This document shows positions 10,996 to 21,308 of a stretch of DNA of 64,000 nt, piece by piece. The notes below the pieces were generated by a model. The model was not told where the DNA came from, ran no database searches, and saw only the letters and a list, made by a program, of their open reading frames with translations. The stretch's first letter is position 1. The number at the start of each line of letters is the position of its first letter. The DNA lies in assembly GCA_016081115.2 (NCBI GenBank), contig JABTTQ020003423.1, positions 372,001 to 436,000 of the forward strand, in the 5' to 3' direction. The position numbers and the translations under genes were made by a program. Source of the DNA: Rehmannia glutinosa (taxonomy: Eukaryota; Streptophyta; Magnoliopsida; Lamiales; Orobanchaceae).

Positions 10996-12445
10996 TGTTC
11001 GCTTTTATTTTTAGCTCACCGCAAGTGTACGGTGTACGTTATAGAAAAAGGTAGCAAGGTCGTATCCACGGAGACTAATAAATTTATGTACTAAATATTG
11101 AACTAAGATAGCTTTATTTTTATTTAGACGATCGTAATTTAATGATTGTTGTTGTGAGATTAAAACAAGTTGGACTACTAAAACACAAAATTAAGATAAC
11201 ACAATTGATAGAAATATCAAGAAGATGAAACGGATTTCCGAGTTAAGGTTTCGATTAATAACCTTCTTGTTGTCCGATTTAATCCAAGCCAAGTTATTAT
11301 CAATATTCCTATAAGACGATCACAAAGATATATTATCCTCCCTCTCGAGATGCATATAAAACGTAGATTGAAATACTTATGCTAGCATCTCTACTCAACA
11401 TGAAGTACTCAACTCCCAAAAGTGCAAAAGATCAAATGTCCTCACAAATATTTACAAACCTCTCGATTCATGCAAATATTTGTGTTTAGTACTCAAGATC
11501 TAATATTGAAACTCATCTTTTGAATTATGAATCAATATATCAAACAAGTTAAATAATTGATCAAGTGATAAAACAAGCATAAGCTCAAAGTACTCAAATA
11601 GACTTCAAGATAATAACTTCAACTAAGATTAAAACATCCAACAAGAGTTCATTAATCTACTTCCAAAACCCGGAAATCTAAAGAGTTTAGCTACACATGA
11701 TTTCTAAACAACTCATATACAAATTGTTCATAGCCATGACAACTAAAAATGAAAGATGAAAACTACAAGAGAAGCAAGAAAAACTTAGGAAAGTCGACAA
11801 TCTCTCGATGAATCTCCGTTCATTTAGCTCCGATGCAACCCGATTGTCTCTTTGATATCTTCTTCCAAGAATAGACCTTTGTCTTGTGTTGTAGATCCCA
11901 AAATATCAAAATATCCATGGTGTGCGCCCCCAAAAGTGCTTATATACCCTCCAAGTCTAGGTCATTTTGTTGTCAAAATATTGCAAGATAGCAGGACGAC
12001 GGCCGTGCATGGACGACGCGGGCGTGCGTGGACGCACGGGTTACCCGTGCGTCATGCCGTAGGCAATTCCTCTTTTCACCAACCAGCACGACGGGTCATG
12101 CGTGGAACGCACGGGTCACCCGCGCGCATTGCCGTAAGGAGATTTTCAATCCTTCATGGCGCACGGGTGGTGCGTGTACACACGGGTGCGCATTGTCGTA
12201 CCTTGGTTCATGGGCTACCCACGGGTGGTGCTCGCATTGTCGCACCTTCAGTGTGTCTTCCATTTTTTCACCATTTGTGGACACACGGCAATGCTGGTAT
12301 TTGTCTCCAAAGCGCGCCAAAGCAGCAAAGCATGTGTCTTTTTCACAAAGAGCGAATATGAACCATTTCACATGAGTTTATGCACGCTAAATCGCCATTT
12401 AGCCATAAATACGACCCAAAATACATGCAAAAATCACACCTATCA
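10996..12445 (-). repeat. 3' LTR of the gag-only retrotransposon
   Basis: Direct repeat of 15325-16799 with TG...CA ends. The first 900 bp are almost the same in the two copies. The GC-rich part (about 11995-12260) differs by small indels. The open frames seen here (around 11852-12461) are by-products of the GC-rich repeats and are not genes. Confidence 0.93.
11995..12260. repeat. GC-rich palindromic repeats in LTR
   Basis: Imperfect repeats of the palindromic type CGCACGGGTTACCCGTGCG, joined by GCATTGCCGTA-like spacers. The block is sharply GC-rich against an AT-rich background. It recurs at 16318-16590 in the other LTR. It lies in U3 on the minus-strand reading, so an enhancer-like or structured role is possible but unproven. 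Confidence 0.75.
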
Positions 12446-12460
12446 AAATCCCCAAACTTA
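12446..12460 (-). other. Polypurine tract of the gag-only element
   Basis: On the minus strand TAAGTTTGGGGATTT immediately precedes the LTR start TGATAGGTGTGA. A purine-rich run at this place primes plus-strand DNA synthesis in LTR retrotransposons. Confidence 0.75.
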
Positions 12461-13669
12461 AATCGTTGGATCCGTCCCGATCAACAATTTTTTTAGAACA
12501 AGGTAAAACACAACAGGGAGATAAGAATGATAGCGCACACAAAGAGACCAAAAAGAAAGAAATTCATATTGTTCATCATGAATGTCAAGCAACAAACCAA
12601 TCAAGCCTCCAATATCTACTCAAAGGGCATGCATCAAACAAAACCTGGTGAAATGCTCTGAATTACAATCCTCAAAATTAAGTGTATACTCTCATCTCAC
12701 GAGGATATATGACGTGTTTACGCTCAAATCAATTCGATGTTGCAGAGGTACCATAGCTTGCAATTCGTCTCATATCTTCGCCACTCGAATGTATGCAATT
12801 TGTGAATCAAAAAGGACTTTCTCATTTGGTTGTAATGAAGGCTCTTTGGTTTGGGAAGGAAATTAACTCGAGCATATAGACCGATGAGCATATCAATCAT
12901 TTTACATTATAATCCCATATGCTACTCCAATCAACCCTTATTTTCATCAACTTAACTCATCTCCATCTCCTTCCTTTCTATTGAGAATTGCCTCAAATTA
13001 CAATCCTTAGCCCCCCCAAGTTCTTTTAGATGAAAATTCACATTGTACGTCGATTTTTTTTTCCAATTCTTTTGTGAATTTTCACACTTCTTTTCAACTC
13101 CTTTTCTTCCTCTTTTTGTTCCAATTGACCAAATACGCCCAATTATCCTACTTTCCAATTCCCACCCATTCAACCTCATTCATTCCCTTTACTCAACGCT
13201 ATACACTCGAGTTTAGGGTGATGGATATATCAAGTTCAAGGTTTAAATTTTGTGGTTATCAAAGAAATAGGTAATAGGCCCAACTTGGCTAACTAGGAAT
13301 TTCAACATCTTTGGTAAGCAAAAGGCTTGAAAGGCTAGCAAAATGGCCTTTAATCACCTTCACAATTTGCATACAACATGTGGCCTTGACAGAGATGCCC
13401 GATCAAGTTCTAGAATTCTAACAACATGAATGATACGCTCAAATCACAACAAAACTGCAAAATATATAAGCAGTAAAGGCTCAAAAGCTCACAGGCTTGC
13501 AGATACGTAATTCAAAGCATCAAACCAAGTTTTCCATATCAACATGCTCAATGTTATCTACTCAAGGCTCAATCAACTCATAACCAACATCCAATCTCAA
13601 CAATAAAAACTTTTCAATCAACACATCTTTCATCACCGATTCAATCTCTCCCGGCTTAGATGCTTCATC
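12461..13669. other. Noncoding internal region of the gag-only element
   Basis: This 1.2-kb stretch lies between the gag stop and the polypurine tract on the minus strand. I see no pol-type motif (protease DSG, reverse transcriptase DD, integrase HHCC) in any frame. The open frames in it are short and of unremarkable composition. Confidence 0.6.
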
Positions 13670-15174
13670 TCAAATTTTCAGATTTCTAGATTTTTCTTTA
13701 GGCCCCTCATATTCCGTATCGCTTCGTAAGCGAATAACATCGCATTGTTCCTTAGGATTCATCTCCGTATTACTCGAAAATTGACCTTTTTGATGTTGAC
13801 CACCCACAATTGTAGCTAATTGACCCACTTGAGTTTCAATATTCTTTATTGAGCTTGTCACTTGGGTCATTTGTAGTTCCATCTTATCCATCCTAGAATC
13901 TTGCCTAGCGAAGCGACTCCTCGTGTCACTCATGAATGCATTCGATTGATTTATGAAGGAGGTGAGTGCATCCTCCAACGATGATTTGCCTTCCACATTT
14001 CCACCTCCATTTGAAGCCTTAAATCCCGGCGGAGGTTGCAACACATTCTTTGTATTGGCATAGGAAAAACTTTTATGGTTTCTTAACCCCGGATGGTAAT
14101 GTGTTGGGTTTGAATTGTTCCGGAAATTATTGAAATTCCGGTTATTCACATAATTGACCTCCTCCATTGGATATAGAAGAGCTTCACTAGCCGTGCTCGT
14201 GCTTATTTCTGGCCCTTTCGTTAAAACACTCAATTGAGTTGTCAAAGCCGCCACTTGTGCCGTTAGCGCTTTAATCGGGTCTGCATCCGAAATTTCGACT
14301 ACTCGTTGTACATTGGATCTTTCAGACGGCCACTGGTAACTATTCATAGCCATTTCTTCAAGAAGGTTCAATGCATCTTGTGGAAACCTTGCCAACAATG
14401 CTCCTCCCGCTGCGGCATCAACAAAGGCCCTCGTTTGCCCCATTAAACCATTGTAGAAGAAACATGATTGTTGATCCTCCGGGAACCCATGTTGTGGACA
14501 TCTTCGTAACAAATCCCGAAATCTTTCCCAAGCCTCATACAAAGGCTCCGAATTGAACTATCGGAATTGAGTAATCTCGCTTTTGAGCTGCAAAGTTTTG
14601 CTCGGTGGAAAAAATTTAAACAAGAACTTTTGGCTCAATTCGTCCCATGTGCTCACGCTTCCTTGCGTCAAAGTACCCAACCAATTTCCCGCCTTATCCC
14701 TCAAAGAGAACGGGAATAGGTGCAATCTTATGGCGTCATCCGAGACTCCATTCATTTTGATCGTATTGCATATTTGGATAAAATGAGCAAGGTGAGAATT
14801 AGGATCTTCAGTTGCGAACCCCCCAAACTGGTTTTGTTGTACCATATTGATCAGTGCCGGTTTGAGCTCAAAGTTTTTGGCATTTATCAGAATATGAGCA
14901 ATACCACCGTAATTACGATTCGTTTGTGGTCGAAAGTAATCACGAATGGCTTGCTGTTGAACTGGTATCGGTAACTCGTTTACTCCATTATTACCTGGTA
15001 TTGGTAACTCATTGATCATGTTAATCCTATTGTTACCCCTGTGTTCTTCATCAAATCCCCCATTATCGGATTTTGTTGTCTTTCAGCCCGTCTAGTAGTA
15101 GCACTGATTCTTCTCGCGAAAGCCTCAACTTCCGGTATGAGCGATATTAAGTCCCCGCCAGAGCGCGTGTTCAT
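13670..15174 (-). pseudogene. gag: Gag polyprotein of Ty3 (Athila/Tat-like) type
   Basis: Capsid-nucleocapsid precursor that packages the retrotransposon RNA. The likely start at 15174 gives MNTRSGGDLISLIPEVEAF. A single missing base in a G4 run (15036-15039 on the plus strand) shifts the frame before INELPIPG. The capsid domain follows, with DPNSHLAHFIQ, WLGTLTQGSVSTWDELSQKF and FPPSKTLQLKSEI. One in-frame TAG at 14558-14560 replaces the usual glutamine codon, and the frame then continues EAWERFRDLLRRCP down to the stop at 13670. The C-terminal part is predicted coiled/basic, and the last segment, NPKEQCDVIRLRS, matches the end of Gag just before protease in Athila/Tat elements. No CCHC zinc knuckle is seen. 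With only one stop and one homopolymer shift, the frame was open recently. Confidence 0.85.
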
Positions 15175-15300
15175 GCATTACCTAGACCAAACTAAAAGAA
15201 ACAAGTCAAATAATGTAGAATTAAGGTCAAACCAAAATATAAAATAAAAATGTCTAAATTAAGAATAATTCTATCTAACGCAAAACAAAAATTGTATTAG

Positions 15301-15318
15301 TCGACAAGAACGGCGCCA
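15301..15318 (-). other. Primer binding site, tRNA-Asp type
   Basis: On the minus strand TGGCGCCGTT starts 6 bases after the end of the 5' LTR. It matches the complement of the tRNA-Asp 3' end (TGGCGCCGTTGCCGG) for ten bases and then diverges. This primer is usual in Athila/Tat-type Ty3 elements. Confidence 0.75.
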
Positions 15319-15324
15319 AAAACT

Positions 15325-16799
15325 TGTTCGCTTTTATTTTTAGCTCACGCAAAGTGTACGGTGTACGTTATAGAAAAGGGTAGCAAGGTCGTATCCACGG
15401 AGACTAATAAATTTATGTACTAAATATTGAACTAATATAGCTTTATTTTTATTTAGACGATCGTAATTTAATGATTGTTGTTGTGAGATTAAAACAAGTT
15501 GGACTACTAAAACACAAAATTAAGATAACACAATTGATAGAAGTATCAAGAAGATGAAACGGATTTCGAAGTTAATGTTTCGATTAATAACCTTCTTGTT
15601 GTCCGATTTAATCCAAGCCAAGTTATTATCAATATTCCTATAAGACGATCACAAAGATATTTTATCCTCCTCTCGAGATGCATATAAAACGTAGATTGAA
15701 ATACTTATGCTAGCATCTCTACTCAACATGAAGTACTCAACTCCCAAAAGTGCAAAAGATCAAATGTCCTCACAAATATTTACAAACCTCTCGATTCATG
15801 CAAATATTTGTGTCGAGTACTCAAGATCTAATATTGAAACTCATCTCTCGAATTATGAATCAATATATCAAACAAGTTAAATCATTGATCAAGTGATAAA
15901 ACAAGCATAAGCTCAAAGTACTCAAATAGGCTTCAAGATAATAACTTCAACTAAGATTAAAACATCCAACAAGAGTTCATTAATCTACTTCCAAAACCCG
16001 GAAATCTAAAGAGTTTAGCTACACATGATTTCTAAACAACTCATATACAAATTGTTCATAGCCATGACAACTAAAAATGAAAGATGAAAACTACAAGAGA
16101 AGCAAGAAAAACTTAGGAAAGTCGACAATCTCTCGATGAATCTCCGTTCCTTTAGCTCCGATGCAACCCGATTGTCTCCTTGATGTCTTCTTCCAAGAAT
16201 AGACCTTTGTCTTGTGTTATAGATCCCAAAAATGTCGAATATCCTGGTGTGCCCCCAAAAGTGCTTATATACCCCCTCCAAGTCTAGGTCATTTTGTTGT
16301 CAAAATATTGCAAGAGATCTGTGGACGGACGGGCGGGGCGTGGACGCACGGGTTACGTGCGTCATGCCGTAACAATTCCTCTTTTCACCAACCAGCGCAC
16401 GGGTCGTGCGTGGAACGCACGGGTCACCCGTACGCATTGCCGTAAGGAGATTTTCAATCCTTCAGTGGCGCACGGGTGGTGCGTGTACGCACGGGCTACC
16501 CGTGCGCATTGCCGTACCTTCAGTTCTTCAATCCTTCAGTGGCGCACGGGTGGTGCTCAGGCACGCGCCCTACCCGTGCGTCTTCCATTTTTTCACCATT
16601 TGTGGTATTTGTTCCTCCGCAATGCTCGTATTTGTCTCCAAATTACTTCAAATATCATTAAATCCCTGCAAAACGAGCAAAGCATAATATATTTTCGATA
16701 AAGAACGAATATGAACCATTTCACATGAGTTTATGCACGCTAAATCGCCATTTTAGCCATAAATACGCCCCAAAATACATGCAAAACTCACACCTATCA
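15325..16799 (-). repeat. 5' LTR of the gag-only retrotransposon
   Basis: Partner of 10996-12445. In the minus-strand reading it starts TGATAGGTGTG at 16799 and ends AGCGAACA at 15325, directly followed by the spacer and primer site. The GC-rich palindromic repeats are at 16318-16590. Confidence 0.93.
16318..16590. repeat. GC-rich palindromic repeats in 5' LTR
   Basis: Counterpart of the block at 11995-12260, with words GCGCACGGGTGGTGCGTG and CGTGCGCATTGCCGTA. Repeat number differs slightly from the other LTR, which suggests slippage since insertion. Confidence 0.75.
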
Positions 16800-17453
16800 T
16801 CTACAAACGGATTTTCTTCATTTTCCTTTTTTTCCTTCCACAATTCAATAATATTCTTGGGAGTTTTAGACAAATAGAGATGAACTATACCATAACCAAC
16901 ACCCTAGTAGATATTGGTGGAGCGCGAAGTAATCAATTGGAACCATAATTAAGATGAATTTTGTAACAGATACAAATTCAAGCAAATTTGAAGTTGCTTA
17001 AGCTATATTTAAATTCCAAAATTGAAAGGAGGGTCAAAAATCGAGAAGAGAGGCTCGGAAGAAAGGAATTTTAAATGGAATCTTCTCGGTGAACTCCTAG
17101 AATACTTTAGTGTTGTGGGAGATGACTTTCTTTGGTGATTATGACAAAATAAAAATTAATTGAAAAATAAAGTACCCAAATCGAGACAGGTGTTGCGTGG
17201 GAGTTACAATTTTGACTTGTGATGACGTGGAAAGTGATTTGTGTAAATCAAATTTAACAGATTTCTATTTGGTTTAATTATACAATTATAATATTGCCCT
17301 TTACATATTTAAAATAAATTAGAAAAGACTATTAAATTGGTAAATCTCAACCATCTAAAATTATAGATTTGTGGACAGGATTTGTTCACATTGTCTCACT
17401 CTAATGATGTGGTCTCATTTGATCATATTCCTATATATATATATATATATATA

Positions 17454-18098
17454 GATGGGGAATTTTTTAAGTACCGATTATGGATAGTGAATATTATTTT
17501 CTACCCATAGACATAAGAAAACTCTTTTCTACCCAATTTGACAAAAATGTCCCTCCTTTAATCTGAAGATTTTGAATTTTGAAACTGATGCAATTAATGC
17601 TTTTCTTGAAAATCGTGTACACTTTCCCCCAAATACATACACACCTATGTATAAAATCGTATACCCATATCGTGCCCTATCATGCCCATATCGTGCCAAC
17701 CCCTATGCACATATACATAAAAAAGCACGATATATCGTACCTAATTTTAACTATATCGTGCCTAATTTTAACTGAAGCAATATTACCTTGTTATTCGATT
17801 TTTTTGGTGCGATTTTGGTTACAAAAGACCACAAAAAGAACTTCTTGATATTTTGTGAAGAAGAAGAAGAAGAGAGAGAAAAAATGAAGAGCAAATGGGG
17901 AAGAATCGTATGTATGTATGTATTTAACAAGAGAGATAAATACAACTTACCTATTTTAAAGACTTGCATTTAAAGTCTCAAGAGTATTGTGGTAAAAGAA
18001 CCCCAAAAGTGGGTAGAAAATATAGTTTTTTATCCTACATGTCAAAAAAGTCTCTCTCCTATCTCAACTGGGTAATTCTCACCATTTGCTCTCTCTCT

Positions 18099-18112
<14 letters not shown>
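17454..18112. mobile_element. Second TA-anchored family (element K)
   Basis: Left end, just after a (TA)n run, has ACCGATTATGGAT and then TTTTCTACCCA. The right part has GTGGGTAGAAAATATAG, the inverted form, and ends in a (CT)n run that passes into the next (TA)n run at 18113. The inverted pair plus a third related end near 59335-59457 defines a family different from A-H but using the same target type. The interior has short repeats around CATATCGTGCC and no credible gene. Confidence 0.5.
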
Positions 18113-18149
<37 letters not shown>

Positions 18150-18361
18150 GAGGATCAAGTGAGACCATGTTTCTAGGTGAGACACAATGGACTAATCTCA
18201 ACCATCCCCCACTATTATTCAATGGGTGTGATTTAATGGATAAAAAATATATTAAAACATTAATTAATCAACATAAAGGTAATAGGGTAAAATAACATAA
18301 CAAGGTAGTTATAAGAATGGAATCAAATATCTTTCTCTCTCATCCATCTCTCAAATCTCAC

Positions 18362-18368
<7 letters not shown>

Positions 18369-18446
<78 letters not shown>
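18369..18446 (+). repeat. (CT)n(CA)n compound microsatellite
   Basis: A run of TC repeats changes to AC repeats at about 18411. Apparent reading frames through it are artefacts of the dinucleotide repeat. Confidence 0.95.
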
Positions 18447-18449
<3 letters not shown>

Positions 18450-18739
18450 CTCTCCATCTCTCCTCTTCTCGCATTCTCCATTAACGCAAATGGAAGAAAA
18501 CCGTGACAAAAATAGTGAAGAAGATGCAATTTATGTTTCAAATGAAAAAGCAACGACGAAGAAAACTCGTTTATATTCAACCTATACTTTATAAACCGAT
18601 TTTATAGAGAAAAATAATTGTGAAGAGGAAGATGATTTCTATTCCAAATGAAACAACCATGAATAAGACGATGCATCGTGTAGACATCAATGGAGAACTA
18701 AAACCGACCATTAAAATAAACTCTTAAAATGTAATTTTC

Positions 18740-19250
18740 ACGAATAAGACGATGCATAGATACTTATGAAATGATGTATAAATACTTATGAAACGTTGCA
18801 TATATAATTATGAAACGATGCATATATTCTAGGATATTACATATTTGAAAATATGCAACAAAAATCTACTAAATATGCATTATCCAAAACTATCTATGCA
18901 CGTAAAAAAACTAATATGTAGTACAAAAGATAACCAACTATGCAAGACGTCATAAAATATGCAACAAAATCAACTAACTATGCATTATCTAGAAACCATC
19001 TATGCATTGTGGAATAACTAAATATGCAAAGACATTATGTAACACCTCATTTTCATAATTTCCAAAAGCAACATCACATTTTCATAACTAAATATGCATT
19101 ATATTGAACCTATTTATGCAGTGTAGAATAACTAAATATGCGATACGTTATATTCAATTATGTATTGTTTTCAGAAAAATTTGCCAATAAAACAACTAAA
19201 TATGCATTATTTGATGTTTAATTATGCAAAGAGAAGAACCCTAACTATGC
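18740..19250 (-). repeat. Array of TGCATATTTAGT-type words in element C
   Basis: AACTAAATATGCATTAT and close variants recur about ten times, with irregular spacing. In reverse complement the word is ATGCATATTTAGTT, the same word that dominates element E (45870-46540). Confidence 0.7.
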
Positions 19251-19559
19251 AAAGAAAATAAAAATATTTGGAAAGAAACATGTTCCTTAAATTCCGCCAC
19301 AAAATCCTAGCGTGTCTATTTCAATCTCGGCCCATGGGACCACTAATTTGAACCACTAAACCACTGGGACCACTAATTTGACTTACAAAATTACCACCTT
19401 ACCCTTAAATTGGCGGAAATAGGAAATTTAAAAAAATGAATTAATCACATCCCTTCATTTTTTAAGATCAATGGGTAAGATGAGTCCACACTGCCTCACC
19501 AAAGGGAGGGTGGTCTCATTTGAACTAAATCCTATATATATATATATATATATATATAT

Positions 19560-19720
19560 GTAGAGATAATAGTCAAAATGACCACTCCTATAATGAAAAA
19601 AAATGAAAATAGCCATCTTTAAAAAATACATGTTTTTTTTTAGTATTTTTGGAATAACAAAAGAATTCATATCCTTATAGCATATTTGTTTGATATTTGG
19701 TCTATTTCTCTCTCTTTGAC

Positions 19721-19786
<66 letters not shown>

Positions 19787-20690
19787 TACTCTCTATTTCA
19801 AACTTTTTAAAAATTTGAATTTGTATTTTTCGTTTTGGTATATGCAATATTGGTATTGAATTATATATTTAAAAAAGAAGATTAATTTGATAAATTAATA
19901 TATGTGCAAAATGGATTTGAAACAAATAAGTTACGTGAATTCAAAGTTTTTTAGAAAAAATCAAAATAATCTGGTTATAACAAGTGAGATAGATTGAGCA
20001 AGTTGGTTTGACCAACGCCTACAAAGAATAGCTAAAATCTAGATGTCTAGTTATGTAATTGGATATCTAGTTATGTAATCTGGATATCGAGTAATCATAA
20101 CTCGATATTTAGTTATATAACTTAGGATATCCGATTATATTTAACTCGATATATAATCGAGAACAAGATCTTAAGCACAACTCTATGAAAACAAACATTA
20201 CTCGATTGAAAGTCATATAAGTCGATATCAAACTACAAAGATATCGAGTTATGCATTGAAAATTCTTGTCATCTTCCTCATTCACCCAACCACCATTCGA
20301 CGGTGCAACAAGGTTTTCAATCAAAACCTAAATTGTCTAAACCGTAAAAATTCTTCAAATATAACGACGAATCCTAACTCAGACAACTATAAACTAACTA
20401 ATTCAACAAAAAAAATAAAATTAACGGAATAAGATTTTTGCCCGTCGATACAATCACCGTAGGTTCCATTTTTGCAAGTCGTTGGAATAAGATTTTTTGC
20501 CCAAATTTTGAATGTCGAGTTATGAAGTTGGTGAATGTGCGTGTGTGACTTGAAAAAAGGTTTACTGGGTTAAGGTGCATTTGGGAATTTTACATTTCAA
20601 AATGACTAAAAAACATATATTTGAAAAAATACCTAAAAAATCATTTTGGTTTAATGGGAATGACCAAGAAATCGACCCACTTAATACTTT
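19560..20690. mobile_element. Possible TA-bounded inverted-repeat element J
   Basis: The left end after the (TA)n run has GTCAAAATGACCACTCC and TACATGTTTTTTTTTAG. The reverse complement of the right side (about 20590-20690) has GGTCATTCCC and ATATGTTTTTTAGTCATTTT. This is imperfect inverted similarity. The interior includes a (CT)n(TA)n tract at 19727-19785 and repeated ATCGAGTTAT-like words at 20040-20250. Boundaries are uncertain. Confidence 0.3.
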
Positions 20691-20814
20691 TTATATTATT
20701 CACACTGAATTCATCTGATCCAAAGAAGAATATTTCTAATATATAATGAGACTTTTAAAGAATCTCATGAGGTTAAACTAGTTAATTAATTACTATTTGG
20801 TGCAATTAGATTGC

Positions 20815-21293
20815 ATCCATAATTGAGATAATAAAGAGTCTTATTTAGATGAGGTTTATCTGGAAACCTCTCCTATCAGGACTCCAACTAAGATATTGGA
20901 TTTAGATATTGATATCTCTCCCTACAATATCAGTCAAATTAAAAAAGGCATCTCCTACACAACAAAAAGAATCTCTCTCCTAAAATTTCTCTCTACGGTT
21001 TTTTTCTTGGAGCATCAGCAAATTCTCCAAGGGTTCAAGGTGTGCACATCAAAGTAAATAACTCTAGTAGTTATTTAAACCAATGAGAAAGATGGTTCGT
21101 GATCTTGTCCGTAGTTACTTTGTGGTTCAATCTACGAGGTTCGTTTATTGCTCGCGATTCAATCAAATTAAAGGAGGCTTATAGACGGGATCAATCCTGG
21201 CTATGTGGATCGACAGTTTTGCTGCAAATAGGTATACTCGATCCACCTTATATGTGCGGATATGTATTTAGTTTCGACCCATATTTGCAAACA
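20815..21293 (+). repeat. Copia-type 5' LTR fragment
   Basis: The block ends TTGCAAACA and is followed after one base by a tRNA-iMet primer site. It resembles the 3' half (R-U5) of a Ty1/copia LTR. The LTR start and the second LTR are not visible and no pol follows, so it is a truncated orphan. Confidence 0.55.
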
Positions 21294-21294
21294 G

Positions 21295-21308
21295 TGGTAT
21301 CAGGGCCG
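21295..21308 (+). other. Primer binding site, tRNA-iMet type
   Basis: TGGTATCAGGGCCG differs at one position in the first twelve from TGGTATCAGAGC, the complement of the initiator methionine tRNA 3' end used by most plant copia elements. Confidence 0.75.

Larger units (their letters stand above)
10996..16799 (-). mobile_element. Complete non-autonomous gag-only LTR retrotransposon
   Basis: Two long direct repeats (10996-12445 and 15325-16799) begin TGTTCGCTTTTA and end CACACCTATCA on the plus strand. They are flanked by the identical 5-bp target duplication TCTAC (10991-10995 and 16800-16804). On the minus strand the order is 5' LTR, primer site for tRNA-Asp, gag, noncoding stretch, polypurine tract, 3' LTR. 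No protease, reverse transcriptase or integrase is present in the 2.9-kb internal region. This matches the plant TR-GAG class of non-autonomous elements. The Gag ends at the sequence found at the gag-protease junction of Athila/Tat-type Ty3 elements, so mobilisation by such an autonomous partner is inferred. Confidence 0.93.
9868..17431. mobile_element. Microsatellite-anchored TIR element B (host of LTR element)
   Basis: The left end contains ATGAGACCACATATTATAG then TGAGACAATGTGGA. The right end, read in reverse complement, contains ATGAGACCACATCATTAG then TGAGACAATGTG. Both ends abut (TA)n runs (9838-9867 and 17432-17453). The gag-only LTR retrotransposon at 10996-16799 is inserted within it, so the original length was about 1.75 kb. 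The left part has a short-period array of GTATACA/AATATAAG words at about 10370-10630 and the repeated block ACATGTGGGGACCGTG near 10255-10340, which also occurs in element D. Confidence 0.7.
18147..19532. mobile_element. Microsatellite-anchored TIR element C
   Basis: Left end GGGGAGGATCAAGTGAGACC then TAGGTGAGAC and GGACTAATCTCAACCATC. The right end contains GAGTCCACACTGCCTCACC and GTGGTCTCATTTGAAC, which is the inverted counterpart. Both ends touch (TA)n runs (18113-18146, 19533-19559). The interior carries a CT/CA microsatellite (18369-18446) and an array of ACTAAATATGCA-type words (about 18740-19250). No transposase is encoded. Confidence 0.7.

Noticed and set aside
11852..12461. Cluster of overlapping open frames on both strands with Arg/His/Gly-rich proteins
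   Set aside because: They lie in the GC-rich palindromic repeats of an LTR and recur in the other LTR (16212-16701). They reflect few stop codons in GC-rich DNA rather than genes.
18323..18580. Open frame encoding Val-Cys and Arg-Glu repeats
   Set aside because: Produced by the (CT)n(CA)n microsatellite.
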